A model generated the notes under the pieces. The model did no database searches and was not told where the DNA came from. It saw nothing but the letters and a program-made list of their open reading frames with translations. From assembly GCA_910587935.1 (NCBI GenBank), contig CAJUNP010000058.1:1-11308 (forward strand): 11,308 bases of DNA, in the 5' to 3' direction. The position numbers were made by a program, and so were the translations under genes. Shown here piece after piece: positions 6,427 through 11,308 of the stretch; within the stretch, counting starts at the first letter, position 1; the number at the start of each line of letters is the position of its first letter. This stretch comes from an uncultured Lachnospiraceae bacterium (GTDB lineage Bacteria; Bacillota; Clostridia; Lachnospirales; Lachnospiraceae).

Positions 6427-6444
6427 TATTAATCCTCCTGATTT

Positions 6445-8007
6445 TTATTCTTCCTCGATCTCCATATGGATAATCTGGGACAGGTCTACATAGTTTTGTT
6501 CAAATTCTCTTTCATTACGCACCGGCTGGACGGTTACGCTCACTTCTTTTCCCGCAAAATCCGCAAGAAGCCGTTCCAGCTGCTCCGTGTTCTCCGGATG
6601 TTTCAAAAAGTAATCCGAAGCAATGCCGTCTTCCACCACCATAAGCAGTCGATTCTCGCCTCCCAGGCTGAGTCTGGCCGACTTCAAGTACATTTTCATG
6701 GGATTATCGGCGTTCCCTGCGATTGACGGCCACTTGGCCACAATCTGCCGGATATCGTCGGGAACGGCTTTGGGTATGGGCGGCCGGGGTTTTTGAGACG
6801 CCGCAGCTGATCCTTCCGGCTGCGGCGGACTGTTTGCAGGAACGGTCATGACGCCTTTTTCCAGCTTATCCTCCACTTCTCGAATCCGGTCAAGTATCGC
6901 GTCCTGCGTGGTTTCCATGGCTGGTTTACATAATTTAATCAATGCGATTTCTATCAGAATCCTCTTTTGGGACGCATACCGCAGCTGCCCGGATAATTCC
7001 GAAAAAATGCGGATATAACGCATAATTGTATCCATATCCGCCAGCTGCGCTTCTTCCTTCAGTCTTACAAGATTATCCGATGAAACATCGATCACATCCT
7101 CCACAAGATCCGAGGACTTAATCAGCATAAGGTTTCGCAGATACCATGTAAAATCCGTTACAAACTGGGACAGCTCCCGCCCCTGCATAACGATATCCTC
7201 CAGAAGAGCCACACAACCCGGAACATCCCGTTCCAGCACGCAGCGTAAGAGACGGCTGAATACGCCGGTATCTACGGCTCCCAGTACGTCAAGCGCCAAA
7301 TCGTAGGTTAATTTTTCTCCCAGGTGAAAGGCAATACACTGATCCAGAAGGCTTAATGCATCGCGCAAAGAACCGTCCGCGGCTTTCGCAATATAGCGGA
7401 GGGCTTTCTCTTCCACCTCCGCCTTTTCCTGCTCCATCAGCTCCCGCAGACGGTCTGTAATGGTTTCTATACCGATTCGTTTAAAGTCATATCTCTGGCA
7501 CCGCGACAAAATTGTAATGGGAATTTTGTGTACCTCCGTAGTCGCCAGAATAAAGATTACGTAAGAGGGCGGTTCCTCCAGGGTTTTAAGGAGCGCATTA
7601 AACGCGCCTATGGAAAGCATATGCACTTCATCTATAATATAAACCTTATATTTCCCTTCCGTGGGGGAATAGGAGACCTCATCCACAATCTCGCGGATAT
7701 TATCGACGCCGTTGTTGGAAGCGGCGTCGATCTCTATCACGTTCATACTGTTTCCTGAGGAAATGGCCCTGCAGGTACGACATTCGCCGCAGGGATTCCC
7801 ATCGGCCGGATTCTCACAGTTAACGGCACGGGCAAAAATTTTGGCAACCGTGGTCTTTCCGGTTCCTCTTGTTCCTGTAAAAAGATATGCATGCCCGATA
7901 CGGTTGGCCTTTATTTGATTTTTTAAGGTTGTGACAATATGATCCTGCCCTTTTACATCGCTGAAATTATCGGGCCGGAACTTCCGATAAAGGGCTGTAT
8001 ATGACAT
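6445..8007 (-). CDS. dnaX: DNA polymerase III subunit gamma/tau
   Basis: A 520-residue clamp-loader ATPase that loads the sliding clamp and organises the replisome. Walker A GTRGTGKT is at 45-52, the zinc site is C64, C73, C76 and C79, Walker B IIDEVHML is at 124-131, the sensor 1 region is LATTEVHK, and the SRC arginine-finger motif is at 168-170. The C-terminal part (about 375-520) has a Pro-rich linker and a less conserved domain expected to contact the polymerase. AGGAGG precedes the ATG closely. I see no long A run or strong slippery heptamer in the gene, so there is no evidence that a short gamma form is made by frameshifting. It follows pfk by 42 bases, with a GC-rich hairpin in the gap, and leads into ybaB and recR. 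Confidence 0.97.
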   Translation of the reverse strand: MSYTALYRKFRPDNFSDVKGQDHIVTTLKNQIKANRIGHAYLFTGTRGTGKTTVAKIFARAVNCENPADGNPCGECRTCRAISSGNSMNVIEIDAASNNGVDNIREIVDEVSYSPTEGKYKVYIIDEVHMLSIGAFNALLKTLEEPPSYVIFILATTEVHKIPITILSRCQRYDFKRIGIETITDRLRELMEQEKAEVEEKALRYIAKAADGSLRDALSLLDQCIAFHLGEKLTYDLALDVLGAVDTGVFSRLLRCVLERDVPGCVALLEDIVMQGRELSQFVTDFTWYLRNLMLIKSSDLVEDVIDVSSDNLVRLKEEAQLADMDTIMRYIRIFSELSGQLRYASQKRILIEIALIKLCKPAMETTQDAILDRIREVEDKLEKGVMTVPANSPPQPEGSAAASQKPRPPIPKAVPDDIRQIVAKWPSIAGNADNPMKMYLKSARLSLGGENRLLMVVEDGIASDYFLKHPENTEQLERLLADFAGKEVSVTVQPVRNEREFEQNYVDLSQIIHMEIEEE

Positions 8008-8024
8008 GCTTATTCCTCCTGCAT

Positions 8025-8050
8025 ATGCGGGCCGCGTCCGGGCGCCGCAT
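8025..8050 (-). other. GC-rich hairpin between pfk and dnaX
   Basis: ATGCGG and CCGCAT form the outer stem, and an inner GCC/GGC pairing follows a one-base bulge, with a 7-base loop. The hairpin begins at the last base of the pfk stop and ends 12 bases or less before the dnaX AGGAGG. There is no T run after it on the minus strand, so it is not a standard terminator. It could be an RNA processing or stability element that sets pfk and dnaX levels apart. The role is inference. Confidence 0.45.
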
Positions 8051-9123
8051 TAGTCTCCGAAGCTGATGCCTAACATCTTGGCTTCTTTTACGATGGCCGC
8101 ATCGGGAGCCACCATCTTCAGCTTGCCGGCCACATCCTCCAGCGGAACCTTGACAATTTCCCGGTTTTTGTAGCCTACCATGAATCCATATTCTCCCTTC
8201 AGAATCAGCTTGCCGGCCTCGGAACCCAGACGGCTCGCAAACACGCGGTCATAAGGACACGGGCTGCCGCCTCTTTGTGTATGTCCGGGCACTGTAACGC
8301 GTACTTCCTGTCCTGTCTTTTCGGTAATTCTTGCCGCAATTTCATAGGATACGGAAGGATATTTATAATTCTTCATTTTCTCTTTATATTCTTTTTTGCT
8401 CAGTTTGGCGTCTTCTTTGGAAATCGCCCCTTCCGCCACCGCCAAAATCGTAAAATGGCTGCCGTTTTTGCTGCGTTCTTCGATTTTGGCAATAACTTTA
8501 TTAAGATCATAAGGTATTTCGGGAATCAGAATGATATCCGCTCCGCCGGCCATTCCGGCGTTCAAAGTAAGGTATCCCACTTTATGTCCCATAACCTCCA
8601 CGATAAATACGCGTCCGTGAGAGGATGCCGTAGTGTGGATACAGTCGATACATTCCGTGGCAATGTTGACCGCACTCTGGAAACCAAAGGTCATATCCGT
8701 TCCCCAAAGATCGTTATCGATGGTCTTGGGCAGCGTGATTACGTTTAAGCCTTCTTCCCTTAAGAGATTCGCCGTTTTATGGGTCCCGTTGCCGCCCAGA
8801 ATAACGAGGCAGTCCAGTTTTAATTTGTAGTAGGTCTGTTTCATGCACTCTACTTTATCGTTGCCTTTTTCATCCGGTTCCCGGATCTGCTTGAAGGGAG
8901 TTCTGGACGTTCCAAGGATCGTACCGCCCTTGGTAAGGATTCCCGAGAAATCCGAATGGTTCAACATTTTAAAATCGCCGTAGATAAGGCCCTTATAACC
9001 ATCCAGGAAGCCATAAATTTCTACTTCTTCCCCACTCTGAAATAAGGTTTTACCAACTCCGCGCATCGCCGCATTTAATGCCTGACAATCGCCACCGCTT
9101 GTTAACATACCGATTCTTTTCAT
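8050..9123 (-). CDS. 6-phosphofructokinase, group III-like (ATP or PPi donor unclear)
   Basis: A 357-residue enzyme that phosphorylates fructose 6-phosphate to fructose 1,6-bisphosphate in glycolysis. Landmarks are GMLTSGGDCQALNAAMRG at 5-22, GGTILGTSR at 66-74, GGNGTHKTAN at 110-119, PKTIDNDLWGTD at 132-143 with catalytic Asp136, VMGHKVGYL at 177-185 and HTQRGGSPCPYDR at 281-293. Gly113 matches ATP-using enzymes, whereas Lys133 in PKTIDND is typical of PPi-using or group III enzymes. Asn112 replaces the usual Mg-binding Asp of GGDG, and His180 replaces Arg of the MGR motif. I recall the same pattern in other clostridial enzymes, so it is probably a stable clade trait, not damage. AGGAGG stands about 7 bases before the ATG. 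It heads the operon with dnaX, ybaB, recR and galM. Confidence 0.93.
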   Translation of the reverse strand: MKRIGMLTSGGDCQALNAAMRGVGKTLFQSGEEVEIYGFLDGYKGLIYGDFKMLNHSDFSGILTKGGTILGTSRTPFKQIREPDEKGNDKVECMKQTYYKLKLDCLVILGGNGTHKTANLLREEGLNVITLPKTIDNDLWGTDMTFGFQSAVNIATECIDCIHTTASSHGRVFIVEVMGHKVGYLTLNAGMAGGADIILIPEIPYDLNKVIAKIEERSKNGSHFTILAVAEGAISKEDAKLSKKEYKEKMKNYKYPSVSYEIAARITEKTGQEVRVTVPGHTQRGGSPCPYDRVFASRLGSEAGKLILKGEYGFMVGYKNREIVKVPLEDVAGKLKMVAPDAAIVKEAKMLGISFGD

Positions 9124-9160
9124 CTGATGTCCCTCCTGTATGTATTTTTAACTGTTTATT

Positions 9161-9189
9161 ATTTTAGCACATTCGCAGGGATTTCTCAA
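9161..9189 (-). promoter_or_regulatory. Promoter of the pfk-dnaX-ybaB-recR-galM operon
   Basis: On the minus strand TTGAGA (9184-9189) is followed by 17 bases and TAAAAT (9161-9166), with TG one base before the -10 (TGCTAAAAT), an extended -10. Transcription would start near 9154, leaving a leader of about 30 bases. It faces away from the crp-type promoter, whose -35 is only about 25 bases off, so a regulator bound between them could affect both. Confidence 0.72.
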
Positions 9190-9214
9190 TAAAAATTGGA
9201 GTTCTCCCGCGGCC

Positions 9215-9243
9215 TCGACAGATTGTAAAAATAGTGATACAAT
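9215..9243 (+). promoter_or_regulatory. Promoter of the Crp/Fnr-type regulator, with an overlapping dyad
   Basis: TCGACA (9215-9220) is followed by 17 bases and TACAAT (9238-9243), with TG one base before the -10. ATTGTA (9222-9227) and TACAAT (9238-9243) form an inverted repeat with a 10-base gap across the spacer and -10, a position suited to repression. The dyad does not match the GTGAC-N3-GTCAC sites seen further right. Transcription would start near 9250. Confidence 0.65.
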
Positions 9244-9270
9244 TTTACCGGACCGGGAGGATATATCTGA

Positions 9271-9942
9271 ATGAATTCTATATTTGAAAATGTTTATAAA
9301 GAAAATTTTCCTTTTTGGGAAGAGATATCGGAAGCGGACCGGCATTATATCTGCCGCCATTCTCTGGCCCTGACTTATCCAAGAGGAACTAACGTCCACG
9401 ACGGCGACGAGTGTTCCGGCGTCATATTTGTTCATACCGGAAGCCTCCGGCTTTATATGATGTCGGAAGACGGCAAAAGCGTCACGCTCTACCGGCTGCA
9501 CAGGGGAGACATGTGTATGCTGTCGGCTTCCTGTGTTCTTCAGAGTATTACCTTCGATGTGTTTCTGGACGCCGAGGAGGACAGTGAATGTTATGTAATA
9601 AGCGGTCCTGCCTTCGCGGCGGTTTCGGAACGCAATCCGTGCATTAAGATTTTTTCCCTGGAAACGGCGGTCAGCCGTTTTTCGGACGTAATGTGGGTAA
9701 TGCAGCAAATTCTTTTTATGAGCATGGATAAACGGCTCGCTATTTTTCTTTCCGATGAATCAACCCGAACGGGCAGCGATACCCTGACGCTTACTCACGA
9801 ACAGATTGCCCGGTATATGGGTTCTGCCCGCGAGGTTGTGTCAAGAATGTTGAAATATTTTGCAAACGAAGGGATCGTAGAGGTTTCACGCAAGGGTATT
9901 AAGATCCTTGATAAAAAACGTCTCCGGGACTTAACCCTGTAA
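9271..9942 (+). CDS. Crp/Fnr-family transcriptional regulator
   Basis: A 223-residue regulator. The N-terminal cyclic-nucleotide-type beta-barrel (about 20-125) includes VHTGSLRLYMMSEDGKSVTLYRLHRGDMCMLSASC in outline, a pattern seen in regulators of anaerobes. A dimer helix (about 127-160) and a winged helix-turn-helix (about 170-220) follow. In the recognition helix, S185-A-R187-E188-x-x-S191-R192 keeps the Arg and Glu that in Crp read GTGA half-sites. The Cys residues (28, 48, 82, 88, 107, 124) do not form the N-terminal cluster of Fnr, so an Fnr-type oxygen-sensing [4Fe-4S] cluster is not supported; the signal is unknown. GGGAGG stands 10 bases before the ATG. It diverges from pfk and its 3' end overlaps trxA by 12 bases. 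Two GTGAC-N3-GTCAC dyads in the facing redox genes make it their probable activator. It could be an HcpR-like regulator, but this is not shown. Confidence 0.92.
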   Translation: MNSIFENVYKENFPFWEEISEADRHYICRHSLALTYPRGTNVHDGDECSGVIFVHTGSLRLYMMSEDGKSVTLYRLHRGDMCMLSASCVLQSITFDVFLDAEEDSECYVISGPAFAAVSERNPCIKIFSLETAVSRFSDVMWVMQQILFMSMDKRLAIFLSDESTRTGSDTLTLTHEQIARYMGSAREVVSRMLKYFANEGIVEVSRKGIKILDKKRLRDLTL

Positions 9943-10239
9943 CATTGCCAGAATCTGGGCTCTGGGTTTTGCCCCCACCGACTGTTCCACGACTTTTCCT
10001 TCCTTCATCACGACCAGCGTAGGAATACTTAAAACGCCAAACGCCTGGGCCAGCTCCGGTTCGTTGTCTATATTGATTTTTCCCACGAGATACTGGGGAT
10101 TGCCTTCCGCGATCTCGTCTACCAGAGGTGAAACCATGCGGCAGGGTCCGCACCAGTCCGCATAGAAATCCAAAAGAACCGGCTTATCACTGTTTTTTAC
10201 CAAGTTGAAGTTGCTTTTATTAACATTAAGTACTGACAT
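9931..10239 (-). CDS. trxA: Thioredoxin
   Basis: A 102-residue thioredoxin with the classical active site W29-C30-G-P-C33 and cis-Pro73 in SIPTLVV. It reduces protein disulfides in the cytosol, taking electrons from a thioredoxin reductase that is not in this window. The length is full and no signal peptide is present. An AGGAAGG site lies about 7 bases before the ATG. It sits immediately after the NapH-like gene (2 bases between the stop and the next start codon), but a likely separate promoter lies inside the end of that gene. Its 3' end overlaps the convergent regulator gene by 12 bases, so the TAA codons of both are within the shared stretch. The context suggests a dedicated redox role beside the two iron-sulfur proteins, and not only the housekeeping one. 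Confidence 0.95.
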   Translation of the reverse strand: MSVLNVNKSNFNLVKNSDKPVLLDFYADWCGPCRMVSPLVDEIAEGNPQYLVGKINIDNEPELAQAFGVLSIPTLVVMKEGKVVEQSVGAKPRAQILAMLQG

Positions 10240-10241
10240 GT

Positions 10242-10883
10242 TTATACCTTCCTTTCTCTTGTTGGTGTCTCTATTGTATCCTGCTGTTTCTGCATTTTCT
10301 GTGACGCGGTCACATTTCTGGCCTTACAGATCAGTTGTGTCATAGTTCCCATGGGGCAGTACACGCACCAGGAACGCGGTTTAAATAGAATCATGGTTAT
10401 CAATCCGAGAATCGTGGAAGTCATCATTACACTGTAAAAACCAAACGCAAACTGCGCCACTCCGTCGGAAAATAACGTACCGTGGTAAGCCCAGCGCCAC
10501 GGAACTTTAAAGGTCCACAGCAGCGTCACCGATTCTTTCAGGTTCCTTGTTCCCGCAAAAACCAGGTACGTATTCCACAGCATCAGGAAAAACATCGCAA
10601 AAAAGAAAATTAAAAATCCGTATCTGAAATATTTTGATCTCATCCATTTAGGAATGTCCTTTTTACGGGAAAGCCCAAATCTGCCGCCCAGAAGGGAAAA
10701 CAGCTGTCCTCTGCCGCAATACTTATTGCAATAAGCCTTACTGCCTTTTACCACGGCAATTATAAGGGGAATAAAAAAGCAGAGAAGTCCCAGCCAGGCA
10801 AACAGAATATTGAAAAAGCCCAAAACCAGATAGGTTAAGGAAACAACCCAAAGATAATCATACCATCTCTTATTTTGTGTCAT
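10242..10883 (-). CDS. NapH-like membrane iron-sulfur protein (Fer4_5 type)
   Basis: A 213-residue membrane protein. The ATG at 10883 is chosen because AGGAGG stands 7 bases before it and because it overlaps the ferredoxin stop as ATGA; the open frame upstream belongs to the ferredoxin region. About four membrane segments are seen (roughly 11-30, 31-46, 88-110 and 143-167). Two Cys motifs stand at membrane boundaries: C52-N-K-Y-C56-G-R-G and C173-V-Y-C176-P-M-G-T. They resemble the CxxxCPxG pairs of NapH, NosR and related proteins that pass electrons between the membrane and iron-sulfur partners. The usual C-terminal ferredoxin domain of NapH is missing; the separate small ferredoxin upstream may fill its place. 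The polar tail (about 190-213) is encoded by DNA that also carries a putative promoter for trxA. The electron donor and acceptor are unknown. Confidence 0.85.
   Translation of the reverse strand: MTQNKRWYDYLWVVSLTYLVLGFFNILFAWLGLLCFFIPLIIAVVKGSKAYCNKYCGRGQLFSLLGGRFGLSRKKDIPKWMRSKYFRYGFLIFFFAMFFLMLWNTYLVFAGTRNLKESVTLLWTFKVPWRWAYHGTLFSDGVAQFAFGFYSVMMTSTILGLITMILFKPRSWCVYCPMGTMTQLICKARNVTASQKMQKQQDTIETPTRERKV
10273..10314 (-). promoter_or_regulatory. Putative activator-dependent trxA promoter inside the NapH-like gene
   Basis: A perfect 15-base dyad, TGTGAC-CGC-GTCACA on the minus strand (10300-10314, centre 10307), is followed after 22 bases by TACAAT (10273-10278). The -35 position (CAGAAA) is poor. 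With a start near 10266 the dyad is centred at about -41, the class II position of Crp/Fnr activators. The dyad lies in codons for the NapH-like C-terminal tail. The same dyad and the same spacing occur before the ferredoxin gene. Confidence 0.6.
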
Positions 10884-11074
10884 TGCTCTGCCTCCTGTAA
10901 CGTAATAACGCATGCCGGACATTCTTGCGCGCATTTTCCGCATCCCACGCACAATTCTTTGTTAACTTCCGCATACATGCCAAGGGGTATTGAAACAGCC
11001 GCCCTGGGGCAGACTTTTATGCAGCACCCGCAGGCGACACATTCTTTTGTATTGATTACGGCCTTTCTTTTCAT
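10880..11074 (-). CDS. 2[4Fe-4S] ferredoxin
   Basis: A 64-residue bacterial ferredoxin. Two CxxCxxCxxxCP motifs, C12/C15/C18/C22 and C42/C45/C48/C52, bind two [4Fe-4S] clusters; each fourth Cys is followed by Pro. Cys17 and Cys55 are extra. The ATG at 11074 follows GGAGG (11084-11088) by 9 bases; an upstream in-frame start at 11116 has no ribosome site and adds unrelated sequence. The stop overlaps the ATG of the NapH-like gene (ATGA), so the two are probably translated together and may work as one electron-transfer module, with the ferredoxin standing in for the domain the membrane protein lacks. It is the first gene of the unit, downstream of a putative Crp/Fnr-type site. Confidence 0.92.
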   Translation of the reverse strand: MKRKAVINTKECVACGCCIKVCPRAAVSIPLGMYAEVNKELCVGCGKCAQECPACVITLQEAEQ

Positions 11075-11136
11075 AAATATATACCTCCATGTTTCCGGCA
11101 ATCCGTGAAAACACAATTCTTTCTGTTTTAAACATT

Positions 11137-11199
11137 ACTATACGGAAGGAAGAAGATTTATTCCGTGACAAAGTCACATTGAAAGGTTATCAAAATAAC
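11137..11199 (-). promoter_or_regulatory. Putative activator-dependent promoter of the ferredoxin operon, with two dyads
   Basis: On the minus strand GTGAC-TTT-GTCAC (11165-11177, centre 11171) is followed after 22 bases by TATAGT (11137-11142). The -35 position (CGGAAT) is poor, so activation would be needed. With a start near 11130 the dyad centre is at about -41. A second perfect dyad, GTTAT-TTTG-ATAAC on the minus strand (11186-11199, 5-4-5 as in Fnr boxes), is centred at about -62, two helical turns further up. Binding is inferred, not shown. Confidence 0.62.
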
Positions 11200-11308
11200 T
11201 CCTCCCAATCAACTTTATGCTCTTCTTCTGATCCTTTTTTATTATTTAAACTCATATTATGATTAGGTAGTCAAAAGGGGATTTGTATTTTATCCTTTTT
11301 ACGATGGG
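11200..11308. other. Right edge: no supported gene
   Basis: This stretch holds no gene I can support. On the minus strand an open frame of 18 codons enters from the window edge and stops at 11252-11254; its TGA overlaps the ATG of a 21-codon frame (11190-11255) as ATGA. Neither has a ribosome site or recognisable protein sequence, and frames this short occur by chance. The first could be the end of a gene lying to the right. Confidence 0.4.

Noticed and set aside
6445..8007. Programmed frameshift in dnaX giving a short gamma form
   Set aside because: The longest A runs are five bases (near 6855 and 6795), with no proper slippery heptamer and no clear stimulating hairpin.
9148..9708. A long minus-strand frame opposite the regulator gene
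   Set aside because: It is a shadow of the well-supported Crp/Fnr gene and crosses the divergent promoter region.
9271..9942. An Fnr-type oxygen-sensing iron-sulfur cluster in the regulator
   Set aside because: The N-terminal spaced Cys set of Fnr is absent; only Cys28 lies before the barrel and the other cysteines are scattered.
11190..11255. A 21-codon minus-strand frame before the ferredoxin operon, and an 18-codon frame entering from the edge
   Set aside because: Both are short enough to arise by chance, lack ribosome sites, and match nothing I know. The end of the first lies in the putative operator region.
1..11308. CRISPR arrays, tRNA genes, insertion sequences or phage attachment sites
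   Set aside because: No regularly spaced repeats, tRNA-like cloverleaf, transposase or terminal inverted repeats were seen on either strand.

Overview
The window looks like chromosomal DNA of an anaerobic, low-to-mid GC Firmicute, most likely a gut-type clostridium of the Lachnospiraceae or a close relative. The reasons are strong GGAGG ribosome sites before nearly every gene, a clostridial-type rRNA leader at the left edge, the linked dnaX-ybaB-recR genes, a clostridial-type phosphofructokinase, a DUF5711-like protein, and oxygen-sensitive iron-sulfur proteins. This assignment is from reading alone.

Layout. Positions 1-160 carry a leftward (minus-strand) rRNA promoter with an A/T-rich upstream element and the start of the rRNA leader; the 16S gene should lie just left of the window. 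Diverging from it on the plus strand is a two-gene unit (286-1339). Its first gene encodes a small protein with a Cys cluster, an internal lipobox-like segment and an acidic tail; its second encodes a compact radical SAM enzyme of activase type. This pair is the best candidate for an undescribed system. It meets, tail to tail with overlapping ends, a minus-strand envelope operon (4265 down to 1326): a LysM membrane protein, a DUF5711-like membrane-anchored propeller protein and a CvpA-like membrane protein.

Next, a minus-strand operon runs from 9123 down to 4421: phosphofructokinase, dnaX, ybaB, recR and galM. It starts at a good extended -10 promoter and ends at an intrinsic terminator. It mixes sugar metabolism (pfk, galM) with replication and recombination genes (dnaX, ybaB, recR).

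At the right, a Crp/Fnr-family regulator (9271-9942, plus) diverges from pfk and converges, with overlapping ends, on a minus-strand redox cluster: a 2[4Fe-4S] ferredoxin, a NapH-like membrane iron-sulfur protein and a thioredoxin. Two near-identical dyads, GTGAC-N3-GTCAC, lie in this cluster. One is before the ferredoxin gene and one is inside the 3' end of the NapH-like gene, before thioredoxin. Each is centred exactly 29 bases upstream of a -10-like hexamer that has no good -35. This is the geometry of a class II Crp/Fnr-activated promoter, and suggests that the adjacent regulator controls both transcripts. The last 100 bases hold no gene I can support.
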